Notes: a model not told the origin generated them from the sequence alone. DNA of 54,436 nt from an uncultured Marvinbryantia sp. (GCA_934408725.1 CAKRVB010000018.1:1-54436), one strand, 5' to 3'; positions 1-10,011 are shown, numbered from the stretch's first letter. Numbers and translations: made by a program.

Positions 1-40
1 GAGAAGTTATAACGAGATATGGAAAGAGAGGGTTTTTCAG

Positions 41-724
41 ATGAATACAATCGCAGAACGGATTAAATTTGCCATGAGAGCAAAAAACAAAAAACAGGTG
101 GACATAGTCAAAGATACAGGTATCAGCAAAGGGGCGTTCAGTTCCTATCTTTCGGGACAATACAATCCAAAAGCCGATAAAATGGAATTGATTGCCGACT
201 CCTTAGATGTAGACTTGCGGTGGCTTTACGGAGAAAATGTACCTATGGAACATACAAGTAAGAATAACAATGCCCTGCAATATGTCTTTTATAACAACTC
301 CTGCTCCGAGTATCTTCTTGATAATTTAGACGATATCTATATTGCCATGATGACCCAATATGCCGCCCTTATTCCACGCTTTTATGTTCTTGTCAATCGT
401 GCTGGAAATGCAATGCACCTATTACCTTTATTTTTGAAAGAAGATAGTTCCGAGTTCTACGAATGTCCGTCTGATTTCTTCTATTCCGACAGGCATACTA
501 TTTTTACAAGAGATTTTGAAAGTATTCACATGGTATTAACAACCGCCACGATTTACTATTACGGAATTGATACAAAAACTTATGAACCGAAAGTTACCAA
601 ACTTGCCTACTCACAGACTGACGATTGCTTTTATATTGACAATGAAGTACATGATTGTCATATCAAAGCATTTGAAAAAGAAGTGGTAAAAGAAGCACTT
701 TACTTAAAACACAACGCCCAGTAA
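41..724 (+). CDS. XRE-family helix-turn-helix regulator
   Basis: The 227-residue product starts with a lambda-repressor-like helix-turn-helix at about residues 5-60, with the recognition region around GISKGAFSSYLSG followed by the LIADSLDVDLRWLYG segment typical of XRE regulators of Firmicute mobile elements. The remaining ~160 residues match no domain I can name and may bind a ligand or mediate oligomerisation. The ATG follows a purine-rich GGAAAGAGAGGG about 10 bases upstream, so the start is well placed. The gene is AT-rich, on the opposite strand to the core genes that follow, and is trailed by hairpins. That fits an accessory or mobile region entering the window from the left. The DNA-binding role is well supported; the target is unknown. 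Confidence 0.75.
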   Translation: MNTIAERIKFAMRAKNKKQVDIVKDTGISKGAFSSYLSGQYNPKADKMELIADSLDVDLRWLYGENVPMEHTSKNNNALQYVFYNNSCSEYLLDNLDDIYIAMMTQYAALIPRFYVLVNRAGNAMHLLPLFLKEDSSEFYECPSDFFYSDRHTIFTRDFESIHMVLTTATIYYYGIDTKTYEPKVTKLAYSQTDDCFYIDNEVHDCHIKAFEKEVVKEALYLKHNAQ

Positions 725-730
725 CAGACA

Positions 731-766
731 AGAGGACTTGCAAGGTTTCTGACCTTTCAAGTCCTC
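731..766 (+). terminator. Hairpin after the XRE gene, possible terminator
   Basis: GAGGACTTG pairs with CAAGTCCTC across a short loop, with a further AAGG/CCTT extension inside. It sits just after the stop of the regulator at 41-724. There is no clear T-run afterwards, so termination is plausible rather than shown. Confidence 0.35.
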
Positions 767-801
767 TGCTGTATCATGGTTCTGTTGGCTGTGTCCGTTC
801 C

Positions 802-847
802 GTCAAGGACTGCCCTACGGCGTATCGGCTACGCCTTGTTCCTTGAC
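802..847. repeat. Nested inverted repeat
   Basis: GTCAAGGA at 802-809 pairs with TCCTTGAC at 840-847, and inside it GGCGTA at 819-824 pairs with TACGCC at 830-835. The two-tier hairpin lies between two genes pointing at each other. It may be a terminator or a structural part of the accessory element; no function can be fixed from sequence. Confidence 0.45.
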
Positions 848-851
848 CTCA

Positions 852-1304
852 CTACATTTCTCTCAACTTTTTAGAAATCAGTAAATTGACTGTAATCAAT
901 GGAATTACTATACAAAAGAAACTAACGGTAAACCATAGTGGTATATCCCTCTCTAATTGAACACGAAAAAGCAGAATAATTGCCATAAATATGGTTCCCA
1001 AAATCTCCATAAAATTCAACAATTTTTTGCGGAATTCTTGTAGACGCATCCGATTTTGTATCCTTTCAGATTTCCCTATTACATAATTTACTTGCATATC
1101 ATTTACATCTTCATCTGATATAAGTTCATCCATACTTACATCTAGTTCTAATGCCAGTTTTTTTGCCGTAATCAAATCTGGACATCTTGAACCATTTTCC
1201 CAACGACAAACTGTCTGCCTTGAAACATATAACTTATCTGCCAGTTGTTGCTGAGTGAGATTTTTTTCTTCTCTGAATTTTTTGATGTTATCATTTAATG
1301 CCAT
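852..1304 (-). CDS. XRE-family regulator with two C-terminal membrane segments
   Basis: The helix-turn-helix occupies about residues 1-65 (LTQQQLADKLYVSRQTVCRWENG is the core), followed by a linker and two hydrophobic stretches, GTIFMAIILLF and a second around WFTVSFFCIVIPLITV. The layout is that of membrane-anchored XRE regulators, which may sense envelope or peptide signals. The frame stays open 31 codons upstream, but the ATG at 1304 begins the canonical MALNDNIKKFREEKN start and is preceded by an AGAGAGGTATGGAG purine stretch, so I take 150 residues as the true length. It converges with the regulator at 41-724. The target is unknown. Confidence 0.75.
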   Translation of the reverse strand: MALNDNIKKFREEKNLTQQQLADKLYVSRQTVCRWENGSRCPDLITAKKLALELDVSMDELISDEDVNDMQVNYVIGKSERIQNRMRLQEFRKKLLNFMEILGTIFMAIILLFRVQLERDIPLWFTVSFFCIVIPLITVNLLISKKLREM

Positions 1305-1401
1305 ACTCCATACCTCTCTTTCATTCACATCATATAACGATAGACCCCAAAATAAAAGTACCAGTATGTATTTCCTTTGTTTCCATTTTGGTAACATCTG
1401 T

Positions 1402-1620
1402 TTATTCCAAGTTTTCTACACCATAATACCGATATATCGCTGAACCAATGTATTTTGTAACCCCTTTTCCGTACTGTTTATCTGTGGCTTCTTCCAACTG
1501 AGAATGATTCAAATAATCTTTAGCCATTTCTAATAATAATACTCTTGCATTATCCATTTTAAAAAGATTTTTACAACTTTTCCCCAATCTTTTTACTGCT
1601 TTCATTGACATATCTTTCAT
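1402..1620 (-). CDS. Small ORF resembling the C-terminal tail of a TipAS domain; possible fragment
   Basis: This is a 72-residue ORF. Its second half (LLEMAKDYL, then DKQYGKGVTKYIGSAIYRYYG) has the pattern of the end of the TipAS effector domain found in MerR-type drug-sensing regulators, where a Y..D..F, an ID..G.GT and an AI..Y segment close the domain. The MerR DNA-binding half and most of the effector domain are absent, and no Shine-Dalgarno sequence lies before the ATG. The simplest reading is a remnant of a larger regulator left in an accessory region, but a genuine small protein cannot be excluded. Family assignment is by eye only. Confidence 0.35.
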   Translation of the reverse strand: MKDMSMKAVKRLGKSCKNLFKMDNARVLLLEMAKDYLNHSQLEEATDKQYGKGVTKYIGSAIYRYYGVENLE

Positions 1621-1944
1621 CGTAAACCGTTACGCTACTAAAGAGTCAAGATGTTTTTTCTATTTTATCACAAATTCAATAAAACTGCCCCTAATTTTAC
1701 AAATAAGAAATGACGCAGATAATGTTTCCACTACCTACGCCATTTCTCATTACATCTTTGAAATATTTACTCCATTTTCTTTCAATCTTTACTCCAATTT
1801 TACTCCATTTTAAAAATCTGTTACGATATTTTACGGTATTCTATGATACCTTTCCCTTGAAGAAAAATGTCTGCAAGCCTTGATTTTAAGCGAACTTTTC
1901 AATATTCCCAAGCACTTTATTCTGTTGTGAGATTTTCTCTCAAA
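1621..1944. other. Gene-free AT-rich interval with phased repeats, possible end of an integrated element
   Basis: No gene is visible in these 324 bases. They hold an imperfect inverted repeat (AAGAAATGACG against CGCCATTTCTC, about 1708-1748), three copies of TTTACTCCA at 1766-1774, 1788-1796 and 1799-1807, and a tandem pair TTACGATATT/TTACGGTATT at 1821-1840. The three copies start 22 and 11 bases apart, so they lie on one face of the helix, as arm-type sites of tyrosine integrases do. The stop of leuS follows at 1945. I infer the boundary between an accessory element on the left and the core chromosome on the right; no integrase gene is inside the window. Confidence 0.4.
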
Positions 1945-4350
1945 TTATTTCTGTACAATGTTGATAATCTTCTTCGGTACATAAATCTCTTTTACAATGG
2001 TGCCCGTCAGTTTATCTGCAATGGCTTCTTTTCCTGCTGCAATGGCTGTCTCTTTATCTACATCCAGCGGCAGCTTTACAACGGCTTTGGTCTTACCATT
2101 GATCTGAACCGGAAGTTCAATGGTATTCTCAACTGTCTTGGCTTCCTCATATTCCGGCCACTTCTGCTGATACAGATGTCCTTCAAATCCGCAGGCCTGC
2201 CAGATCTCTTCTGTGATATGAGGCGCCACCGGATTCAACAGTGTCAGGAATGTCTTGTATTCTGCATGATTGATGCCATCTTTTGCAAAATCATTCAGAA
2301 GAGCCATCAGTGCGGCAATTGCCGTATTGTACTTCAGATTCTCAAAGTCATTGCTGACTTTCTTGATCGTCTGATGCATCTTAGTCTCATAGTTGCTTCT
2401 GTAGGTATCACCTTCTGTCAGGACATCCTGAAGCTTCCATACTCTCTCCAGGAATCTGCGGCAGCCTTTCACACCATTTTCTGACCAGGAGGCACTTAAG
2501 TCAAATGCTCCGATAAACATCTCATAGGTTCTTAAGGTATCTGCGCCGTAATCCATCACGATATCATCTGGATTTACTACATTTCCTCTGGACTTGGACA
2601 TCTTCTCACCGTTCTCTCCAAGGATCATACCATGAGAAGTACGCTTCTGATATGGTTCCGGAGTCGGTACTACACCCTGATCATACAGGAATCTGTGCCA
2701 GAATCTGGAGTACAGAAGATGCAGGGTTGTATGCTCCATACCACCATTATACCAGTCAACTGGCAGCCAGTATTTTAATGCTTCCGGACTTGCCAGAGCT
2801 TCTGTATTCTTCGGATCCGTATAACGCAGGAAATACCAGGATGATCCGGCCCACTGAGGCATGGTATCAGTCTCTCTCTGTGCAGGTCCTCCACAGCAAG
2901 GGCAGGTAGTGTTTACCCAATCCTTCATAGCTGCCAGAGGGGATTCTCCATTGTCTGTTGGCATATAGCTCTCTACATCCGGCAGTTCCAGAGGAAGTTC
3001 ACTTTCTGGAAGCGGAACATATCCGCATTTGTCACAATGTACAATCGGAATTGGTTCTCCCCAGTAACGCTGACGGGAAAATACCCAGTCTCTTAACTTA
3101 AAGTTGGTCTTTCCGCGGCCAATGTGTTTCTCTTCCAGATATTCGATCATTTTCTTTTTGGCATCTGCCACTTCCATTCCATTTAAGAAATCAGAATTGA
3201 TCAGCTTACCGGTAGCAACATCTGTAAATGCTTCTTCCTGTACATTCTCTCCGCCTGCTACTACTTCAATGATCGGAAGATCAAATTTTTTTGCGAATTC
3301 CCAGTCACGGGTATCATGAGCAGGTACTGCCATAATAGCACCTGTTCCATAGCTCATCAGGACATAATCTGACACCCAGATCGGGATCTCTTTACCATTA
3401 ACCGGATTCACAGCCTTCAGGCCTTCAATTGCCACACCAGTCTTATCTTTGGCCAGCTCAGAACGTTCGAAATCAGACTTTCTTGCTGCCTGTTCCTGAT
3501 ATGCATGAATCGCATCCAGATTCTGAATGTCTGCCTGATACTTTTCCAGCATTGGATGTTCCGGAGATACTACCATATAAGTTGCTCCAAATAAAGTATC
3601 TGGTCTTGTAGTATAAACAGTCAGATAGTCATCTTTTCCCGAAATGGCAAAGTCTACCTCAGCGCCCTGGCTTTTACCGATCCAGTTCTTCTGAGATACC
3701 TTCACTCGTTCGATGTAATCTACATGATCCAGACCTTCCAGAAGCTTGTCTGCATATTCGGTAATCTTCAGCATCCACTGGCTCTTTACCTTACGTACAA
3801 CCGGTGCGCCGCATCGTTCGCAGACACCGTTTACCACTTCTTCATTTGCCAGACCTACTTTACAGGAAGTACACCAGTTAATCGGCATCTCACTCTTGTA
3901 AGCCAGTCCAGCCTTAAACAGCTTCAGGAAAATCCACTGTGTCCATTTATAATACTCTGGATCTGTGGTATTGATCTCACGATCCCAGTCAAAGGAATAA
4001 CCCAGAGAATGGAGCTGTTCCTTGAATCTCTTTACATTATTTGCCGTAACAATCTTCGGATGAATCTTGTTCTTGATAGCATAGTTCTCTGTAGGAAGGC
4101 CAAATGCATCCCATCCCATTGGATAGAGTACATTATATCCCTGCATTCTTCTTTTTCTTGCCACAATATCCAGTGCGGTATATGGTCTTGGATGTCCTAC
4201 ATGAAGTCCCTGTCCTGATGGGTAAGGGAATTCAACCAGGGCATAATATTTTGGTTTTGTGTAGTCATTTGTCGCTGCAAATGCCTTTTCCTCATCCCAG
4301 ATCTTCTGCCACTTCTGTTCTATGGCTCTGTGATTGTATGGTACAGCCAT
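1945..4350 (-). CDS. leuS: Leucyl-tRNA synthetase
   Basis: This class I aminoacyl-tRNA synthetase attaches leucine to tRNA-Leu in the cytoplasm. The 801-residue product has the HIGH-type signature as HVGHPRP near residue 50, a CP1 editing domain in the middle third ([14 protein letters not shown] and [12 protein letters not shown] are its conserved blocks), a WYNGGMEH segment, and the KMSKS loop as EKMSKSRGN near residue 575. An anticodon-binding domain and small C-terminal domain complete it. The length is typical of bacterial LeuRS. The ATG at 4350 is preceded by AGGAGG. A T-box would be a common control for this gene, but the 99-base gap to recJ is too short for a full one and I see no T-box motif. 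Confidence 0.97.
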   Translation of the reverse strand: MAVPYNHRAIEQKWQKIWDEEKAFAATNDYTKPKYYALVEFPYPSGQGLHVGHPRPYTALDIVARKRRMQGYNVLYPMGWDAFGLPTENYAIKNKIHPKIVTANNVKRFKEQLHSLGYSFDWDREINTTDPEYYKWTQWIFLKLFKAGLAYKSEMPINWCTSCKVGLANEEVVNGVCERCGAPVVRKVKSQWMLKITEYADKLLEGLDHVDYIERVKVSQKNWIGKSQGAEVDFAISGKDDYLTVYTTRPDTLFGATYMVVSPEHPMLEKYQADIQNLDAIHAYQEQAARKSDFERSELAKDKTGVAIEGLKAVNPVNGKEIPIWVSDYVLMSYGTGAIMAVPAHDTRDWEFAKKFDLPIIEVVAGGENVQEEAFTDVATGKLINSDFLNGMEVADAKKKMIEYLEEKHIGRGKTNFKLRDWVFSRQRYWGEPIPIVHCDKCGYVPLPESELPLELPDVESYMPTDNGESPLAAMKDWVNTTCPCCGGPAQRETDTMPQWAGSSWYFLRYTDPKNTEALASPEALKYWLPVDWYNGGMEHTTLHLLYSRFWHRFLYDQGVVPTPEPYQKRTSHGMILGENGEKMSKSRGNVVNPDDIVMDYGADTLRTYEMFIGAFDLSASWSENGVKGCRRFLERVWKLQDVLTEGDTYRSNYETKMHQTIKKVSNDFENLKYNTAIAALMALLNDFAKDGINHAEYKTFLTLLNPVAPHITEEIWQACGFEGHLYQQKWPEYEEAKTVENTIELPVQINGKTKAVVKLPLDVDKETAIAAGKEAIADKLTGTIVKEIYVPKKIINIVQK

Positions 4351-4449
4351 TCCTTTTTCCTCCTATATTTCATACAGTTTCCTGTAAATTTTCACTTTTT
4401 TCATTCTATGCTTTTCCCTGTGGTTTGTCAAGCATTCCACGGGTTTGTC

Positions 4450-6210
4450 CTACTGATAATCCGATATGACGATCTGTAAGCTCTTCTGTCCCCGGAATTC
4501 GTTCACTGTTGGATAGTAAATCACAGAAAGTGTAATCCCGGTCTTCCGGTTCTGGAACAGCTTCTCGACCTCTGTATCGCCGTACTTTTTCTCCAGATAA
4601 GTATGAAATACTTCTACATCTCCAAAATACAGTGCATCCATCACTGTTCCGGAAGAATCTGCCACCTTCATTTTCACCACATTCCGGTTCTGCCCCAGGA
4701 TCCGTGCTCCCAGAATCTGAACATCTTTTTCTGCAAACACCGGCTTCTTATTTGCCGTTCCAAAAGGCTCCAATACATTCAATTCTTCGATCAGATGCTC
4801 TGTAATATATCCAATCGGCATCGGCACATCAATACAGACTTTTTCTATCAGATCATCCTCTGTCAGATTTGCATTTCTGTTCAACTGTTCCCTCAGTGGC
4901 TGTATATTCTCTTTTTCCAGCGAGCATCCTGCCGCCATGGGATGGCCGCCATAATTCAGAAACAGCTCATCGCATTTCTGCATCTCTTCGAACATAGAAT
5001 AGCCTTCGATGGATCTTCCAGAGCCTTTGACCGACTTTTCTCCATTGGTAAGGACAAATACAGGGCGATAATACCGTTCCCGGATTCTGCCGGCAATGAT
5101 CCCCGCAATACTCTCATGGCAGTCCGGCAGATAAACGATCAGCACTTTATCTTCTTTCAGTGATGTGGACTCAATCTGCTCCACTGCTTCCTCATAGCCC
5201 TGCCTGGTCAGCTCTTTTCGCTCCGTGTTCAGCATCAGCAGTTCTTCCGCCAGTGCATCTGCTCTCTGCGTATCTCTGCATAACAACAGTTCCAGCGCTT
5301 TTTTTGCTGTAGTCAGTCGCCCGCTGGCATTGATGCACGGTCCCAGCACAAAGCCGATATGATAAGAATTGATTTCTTTTCCATCCAGTCCGTTAGCTCG
5401 AATCAGCGCCTTCAGGCCAATATTTTGTGTCTGGTTCAGTCTTTTTAATCCTTCTTTTACCAGAATCCGGTTCTCTCCGGTAAGCTTCATCACGTCTCCC
5501 ACTGTGGCAATAGCTGCATATTCAATCAGCTCCTCGATCTCCTGATCCGGGAATCCTGCCATCCGGTATAGTTCCTGCATCAGCTTGTAAGCCACTGCGC
5601 CGCCGCATAACTCCTTGTATGGATACGGACAGTCTGGCTGATGAGGATTTACCACCACATCTGCATCTGGAATCAGGGCATGCACTTCTCCATTCTCTTC
5701 CCTGGTTCGCAGTTCATGATGATCCGTTACGATCACTGTCATCCCCAGTTCTTTTGCATAGGCAATCTGCTCCAATGCTGAGATTCCATTGTCACAGGTG
5801 AGGATTGTGTCGATCCCATCCTCCCAGGCAGCCTGCACCAGCTGGCGATTGATCCCATATCCGTCACGAATTCTGTCCGGGATCTCATAATCCACCGCCG
5901 CTTTGCACTTTTTCAGACCAGTATATAAGATATAAGTGGATGTCACACCATCAATGTCATAGTCACCGATAATGCGAATTCTGGCATTTTCCCGGATTTT
6001 TTGCAGAATCAGCTCCGAAGCTGCAACGATTCCCTTCATCTGCGCTGGATCATGCAGATCGGCAATCGTACCATACAGGTATTCTCTAATCGCCTCATCT
6101 CCTACCACATCCCGGTTACGAATCAGACGAGCCGTCACCTGATCGATGTGGTATTTTTCTCCTATTGCCTTAAAGTCTGCCCGTTTGGCAGCTACAACCC
6201 ATTTTTTCAT
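4450..6210 (-). CDS. recJ: Single-stranded-DNA-specific exonuclease RecJ
   Basis: RecJ degrades single-stranded DNA 5' to 3' in recombination and repair. The DHH-family metal motifs are all present: GDYDIDGVTS near residue 83, CDNGI near 140, TDHHE near 162, and the DHHA1 signature GGHPMAAG near 420. An OB-like domain follows. At 586 residues it is close to the short E. coli type rather than the ~780-residue Bacillus form, which carries an extra C-terminal domain. The start codon has only a weak ribosome-binding site (GAAAGTGAG). It lies upstream of leuS on the same strand, separated from secDF by 168 bases containing a GC-rich hairpin. Confidence 0.93.
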   Translation of the reverse strand: MKKWVVAAKRADFKAIGEKYHIDQVTARLIRNRDVVGDEAIREYLYGTIADLHDPAQMKGIVAASELILQKIRENARIRIIGDYDIDGVTSTYILYTGLKKCKAAVDYEIPDRIRDGYGINRQLVQAAWEDGIDTILTCDNGISALEQIAYAKELGMTVIVTDHHELRTREENGEVHALIPDADVVVNPHQPDCPYPYKELCGGAVAYKLMQELYRMAGFPDQEIEELIEYAAIATVGDVMKLTGENRILVKEGLKRLNQTQNIGLKALIRANGLDGKEINSYHIGFVLGPCINASGRLTTAKKALELLLCRDTQRADALAEELLMLNTERKELTRQGYEEAVEQIESTSLKEDKVLIVYLPDCHESIAGIIAGRIRERYYRPVFVLTNGEKSVKGSGRSIEGYSMFEEMQKCDELFLNYGGHPMAAGCSLEKENIQPLREQLNRNANLTEDDLIEKVCIDVPMPIGYITEHLIEELNVLEPFGTANKKPVFAEKDVQILGARILGQNRNVVKMKVADSSGTVMDALYFGDVEVFHTYLEKKYGDTEVEKLFQNRKTGITLSVIYYPTVNEFRGQKSLQIVISDYQ

Positions 6211-6338
6211 CTTGTCTCACTTTCTTCTGAAATTTTATCTCTGTCAGGGCGCTTCTGGCGCATGAAAACTATTTATATCTGTTCAGTACCTTCACAGTTA
6301 CAACTATTTTTCTTCTGTATTTTCCATGTATCAGAAAC

Positions 6339-6360
6339 GCCCCGGCATTGCTGTCGGGGC
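6339..6360 (-). terminator. GC-rich hairpin downstream of secDF
   Basis: GCCCCGGC at 6339-6346 pairs with GTCGGGGC at 6353-6360 around a 6-base loop (one G-T pair), 18 bases past the secDF stop. The T content after the stem is only moderate on either strand, so it is a probable but not textbook terminator. Confidence 0.5.
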
Positions 6361-6378
6361 TGGTTTCATTTTTATTTC

Positions 6379-8526
6379 TTATTTCTTCTTTTTATCTTTG
6401 ATTTTCGTCTTCATCACATACCACAGTGGACCTGTAATACAAACGGATGAATAACCACCGCAAAGTACACCTACCATCAGAGGCAGTGCAAACTCACGAA
6501 TCGAGCTTACTCCCATGATGAAAAGAACTGCAATCATAACAAAGGTTGTAAAAGAAGTATAGATACTTCTGGTCAGTGTCTGTGTGATACTGGTATTTAC
6601 AATTTCTTTATAATCCTTGCCTTTCATGATCTTCATGTTCTCTCTGATACGGTCAAAGATAACAATCGTTGCATTGATAGAGTAACCTACCAGAGTAAGC
6701 ATGCAGGCAATGAAGGTATTACCAACACTGATCCAAAGTACAACGTAGCACATCAGCACTACCAGCACATCATGAACAAGTGCAATGACCGCACTGGTTG
6801 CAAAACGTACATCTTTGAATCGGAACCAGATGTATAACAACATACAGAAGGTTGCAATAAGCACTGCTACAATCGCATCAGATTTCATCTCTGCACTGAC
6901 AGTGGAAGAAATACTTTCTTCTGAAATTGTAGATGCATCTACACCAAATTCATCTACCAGCTTCTGCTCCAGTTCCTGTCTTTCATCTACAGACAATTCT
7001 CTTGTCTTGATGATGACCTGATTGCCTCCGGTTACTTTCTGCATCTGAATGTTGGCATCCCCTGTTACTTCCTGTACCACTGGTGATACTTTTTCATCCA
7101 GTTCTTCAATCGAGAAGTCTTCATTGAAAGTAACTGTGGTAGAGGTTCCGCCCATGAACTCCAGACTGTAGTTCAGGATCTTGCCATCATTTTTTTCATG
7201 CATCAGCATACCAGCCGGTCCAATAAGAATCACTACGATAGAAACAATAAAGAAGATCTTTCTCTTTCCGACGAAATCAATGGCCTTTCTCTCTTTTGCA
7301 GTTCCATAATATTTGGCATCTTTTACCCCCAGTGCATAAACTGCATTCACAATCAGTCTGGAGACTACCAATGCTGTGAACATGGATAATACAATACCAA
7401 GTGCCAGAGTCTGCGCAAATCCCTGTACACTTCCGGTTCCCTTGTATGCCAGAATTGCTGCTGCAATCAACGTAGTAATGTTACCATCCAGGATTGCAGA
7501 TAATGCTTTCTGGAAACCGATCTTAATAGCTACTTTTACTGTCTTGCCATCTGCAATCTCTTCCCGGATACGGGCATAGATGATAACGTTAGCATCTACC
7601 GCCATACCAATGGAAAGAATAATACCTGCGATACCAGACAGCGTCAGTGTCAGGTCAAAGGCATTTAAGCATACCAGAATCAGTCCGGTATAAATCAGCA
7701 GAGATACACTGGCTACGATACCAGGTACCAGATATACAATACACATAAAGATCATAACAATGATCAGACCGATTGCTCCTGCCTTGATACTGGTGCTGAT
7801 GGCTGCTGATCCAAGCTGTGCTCCTACAACGTTGGAACGAAGTTCTTCCAGTTCCAGTGACAGAGAACCGATACGAATGGAAGATGCCAGATTTTCTGCC
7901 TCTTCCCGGTCTGCCATTCCGGTAATCTGTGCTGTACCGCCTGTAATATGAGACTGAACAGTCGGTGCACTGATTACCTGATTATCATAGATGATATAAA
8001 TACGCTTTCCGATATTCGCTTCTGTAGCATCTGAGAACTTCTTTGCTCCCTCATCTGTCAGCTGAAGCTCTACCACGTTCTGTGAGTTTCCAAGACTGTC
8101 TGCAGATGTAGCCGCCTGAGCTGTCTGGACATCAGTTCCTTCCAGAACCGTAGTTCCATCTTCTGTCTGGAATGTCAGAGAACCTGGCTTGCCAAGTTCT
8201 TCCAGAATCTTATTGGCATCCGTCACACCAGGAATCTCAATGTTGATACGGTCATCGCCTTCCTGATAAACCTGTGCTTCCGTACTGTATCCGGCAACAC
8301 GCTGTTGCAGCTTGTAGATGGTATCCTTCATATCTTCTGCAGAAGGGGTATCATCGCTGATGGCACGGTATGTAATGCTGACACCGCCGGACAGATCCAG
8401 ACCGGTGATGATATTCCGGGCAGCACCGGTACCTGTCGGTCCGAAGCCGACAATTGTGGTAAAGCCCAGTAATATCGTAAGAACAATGGTGCCAATGATC
8501 ACTGCGATTGATTTGTTCTTATTCAT
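6379..8526 (-). CDS. secDF: Fused protein translocase subunit SecDF
   Basis: This is a membrane protein that uses the proton gradient to help the Sec translocon pull proteins across. The 715-residue product joins a SecD half (GLDLSGGVSITYR near residue 45, a P1 periplasmic region, then six membrane spans containing the GMAVDANVIIYARIREE segment) to a SecF half (SLEFMGGTSTTV near 455, spans containing the SINATIVIFDRIRENM segment, and a lysine-rich tail). Fusion is usual in many Firmicutes. The frame is open 21 codons further, but the ATG at 8526 begins the hydrophobic first span and has GAGGAAAAG before it. The scfB stop lies 40 bases upstream; secDF is commonly next to the SCIFF locus in Clostridia. 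Confidence 0.95.
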   Translation of the reverse strand: MNKNKSIAVIIGTIVLTILLGFTTIVGFGPTGTGAARNIITGLDLSGGVSITYRAISDDTPSAEDMKDTIYKLQQRVAGYSTEAQVYQEGDDRINIEIPGVTDANKILEELGKPGSLTFQTEDGTTVLEGTDVQTAQAATSADSLGNSQNVVELQLTDEGAKKFSDATEANIGKRIYIIYDNQVISAPTVQSHITGGTAQITGMADREEAENLASSIRIGSLSLELEELRSNVVGAQLGSAAISTSIKAGAIGLIIVMIFMCIVYLVPGIVASVSLLIYTGLILVCLNAFDLTLTLSGIAGIILSIGMAVDANVIIYARIREEIADGKTVKVAIKIGFQKALSAILDGNITTLIAAAILAYKGTGSVQGFAQTLALGIVLSMFTALVVSRLIVNAVYALGVKDAKYYGTAKERKAIDFVGKRKIFFIVSIVVILIGPAGMLMHEKNDGKILNYSLEFMGGTSTTVTFNEDFSIEELDEKVSPVVQEVTGDANIQMQKVTGGNQVIIKTRELSVDERQELEQKLVDEFGVDASTISEESISSTVSAEMKSDAIVAVLIATFCMLLYIWFRFKDVRFATSAVIALVHDVLVVLMCYVVLWISVGNTFIACMLTLVGYSINATIVIFDRIRENMKIMKGKDYKEIVNTSITQTLTRSIYTSFTTFVMIAVLFIMGVSSIREFALPLMVGVLCGGYSSVCITGPLWYVMKTKIKDKKKK

Positions 8527-8566
8527 CTTCTTTTCCTCTTTTCTATTTTTTAGAGACAGGCATCTC

Positions 8567-9934
8567 CTATGATTCTTCCGAATCAGCAAGTGCTGCTTTG
8601 ATCATGATAGCACATTCGATTCTCTTCTGCTGGAGCTTACATCCGATATCGTATGCATCATTGATACTACCATGGAAATTGTATGAATTCGCTGCACAGC
8701 CGCCGCTGCAGTAAAATCTTGCGAAGCAGTCACGGCATTTTTCCTTGGCATACACGTTGCAGCACTTAAATTCATCACGAATATCCAGTCTCTTAAGTCC
8801 TTCGTCCACATTACCCATCAGGAACTCTTCCTGACCTACGAACTGATGGCACGGATAGAAATCACCCCATGGTGTCACGGCCAGGTATTCGGTACCTGAT
8901 CCGCATCCAGACAGTCTCTTGTAAACACATGGGCCACCGGTCAGATCAATCATAAAATGGAAGAAGTTAAATCCTCTTCCTTCTTTTTCACGTTTGATCA
9001 TCTCTTTTGCCAGCTTATCGTATTCTTCGCAGATCTGTGGGATATCCTCCTCACGGATACTGTAGTCTTCTGATTCCTGTGCTACTACCGGTTCTACCGA
9101 GATCTGTTTAAATCCCAGATCTGCCAGATGCAGGACATCTTTGGAAAAATCCAGATTATTTCGTGTAAAGGTACCTCTCACATAATACTTTTCCTGATTC
9201 CGGCTCTCTGCAAACTTCTGAAACTTCGGAATAATCAGATCATAGCTTCCCTTCCCTCCGCGGAACGGACGCATCAGATCATGAATTTCTTTTCTTCCGT
9301 CAATACTCAGAACCACATTGGCCATCTCTTTATTACAGAACTCCATCACCTCATCATTCAGCAATACTCCATTCGTGGTCAAAGTAAAACGGAACTTCTT
9401 ATCATGAAGCTTCTCCTGCTCTCGTCCATAATTCACCAGGTCTTTTACTACCTGCCAGTTCATCAGTGGTTCCCCACCAAAAAAATCCACTTCCAGATTC
9501 CTTCGGCTTCCAGAATTCGCAATCAGGAAATCCAGTGCCTTTTTTCCAACCTCAAAGCTCATGAGTGCTCTTCTGCCATGATATTCTCCCTCTTCGGCAA
9601 AACAGTACTTACAGGCCAGATTACAGTCATGGGCAATATGAAGACATAGTGCCTTTACAACTGTCTGACGTGCTTTGAAATCAATAATGGCATCTCTGTA
9701 GATGTCTTTTGTGAAAAGCTGACCTGCTTCTTCCAGTTCATGGCACTCGCTGATCGCCTCTTTCACATCTGAATCAGAATAGGAAGTACTCAGTTCCCGG
9801 CAAATGGATTCACTGTCTTTCCCCTGATCCAGAAGTCCAATGACATCATATACCAGTTCATCTACCACATGCACTGCACCACTGTTTGTGTCCAGTACAA
9901 TGTTGTATCCATTATTCTTATACTGATGTATCAC
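8567..9934 (-). CDS. scfB: SCIFF peptide maturase (radical SAM/SPASM, thioether-forming)
   Basis: The 455-residue enzyme matches the maturase that installs thioether crosslinks between cysteines and other residues of the SCIFF precursor peptide. The N-terminal ~85 residues form the peptide-binding (RRE-type) region. The radical-SAM cluster ligands are C104, C108 and C111 in CNLACKYC, followed by the glycine-rich GGEPL motif. The C-terminal SPASM/twitch region has many cysteines (GCGSGTEYL, YPCHQF, CCNVYAKEKCRDC, YCSGGCAAN) expected to hold auxiliary 4Fe-4S clusters. The precursor gene lies 130 bases upstream at 10065-10208. The characterised homologue CteB of Clostridium thermocellum makes a Cys-Thr thioether; the same reaction here is inferred. 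Confidence 0.95.
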   Translation of the reverse strand: MIHQYKNNGYNIVLDTNSGAVHVVDELVYDVIGLLDQGKDSESICRELSTSYSDSDVKEAISECHELEEAGQLFTKDIYRDAIIDFKARQTVVKALCLHIAHDCNLACKYCFAEEGEYHGRRALMSFEVGKKALDFLIANSGSRRNLEVDFFGGEPLMNWQVVKDLVNYGREQEKLHDKKFRFTLTTNGVLLNDEVMEFCNKEMANVVLSIDGRKEIHDLMRPFRGGKGSYDLIIPKFQKFAESRNQEKYYVRGTFTRNNLDFSKDVLHLADLGFKQISVEPVVAQESEDYSIREEDIPQICEEYDKLAKEMIKREKEGRGFNFFHFMIDLTGGPCVYKRLSGCGSGTEYLAVTPWGDFYPCHQFVGQEEFLMGNVDEGLKRLDIRDEFKCCNVYAKEKCRDCFARFYCSGGCAANSYNFHGSINDAYDIGCKLQQKRIECAIMIKAALADSEES

Positions 9935-10011
9935 TCTTTATCCCCTTTCATTGTTGCTAATTACTGCTCCGCATCCATTGTGGAAATACGGAACAGATAC
10001 ACTAACCGATA

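Noticed and set aside
4351..4449. T-box upstream of leuS
   Set aside because: The gap is 99 bases with no AGGGUGGNACCGCG-type motif and no suitable antiterminator.
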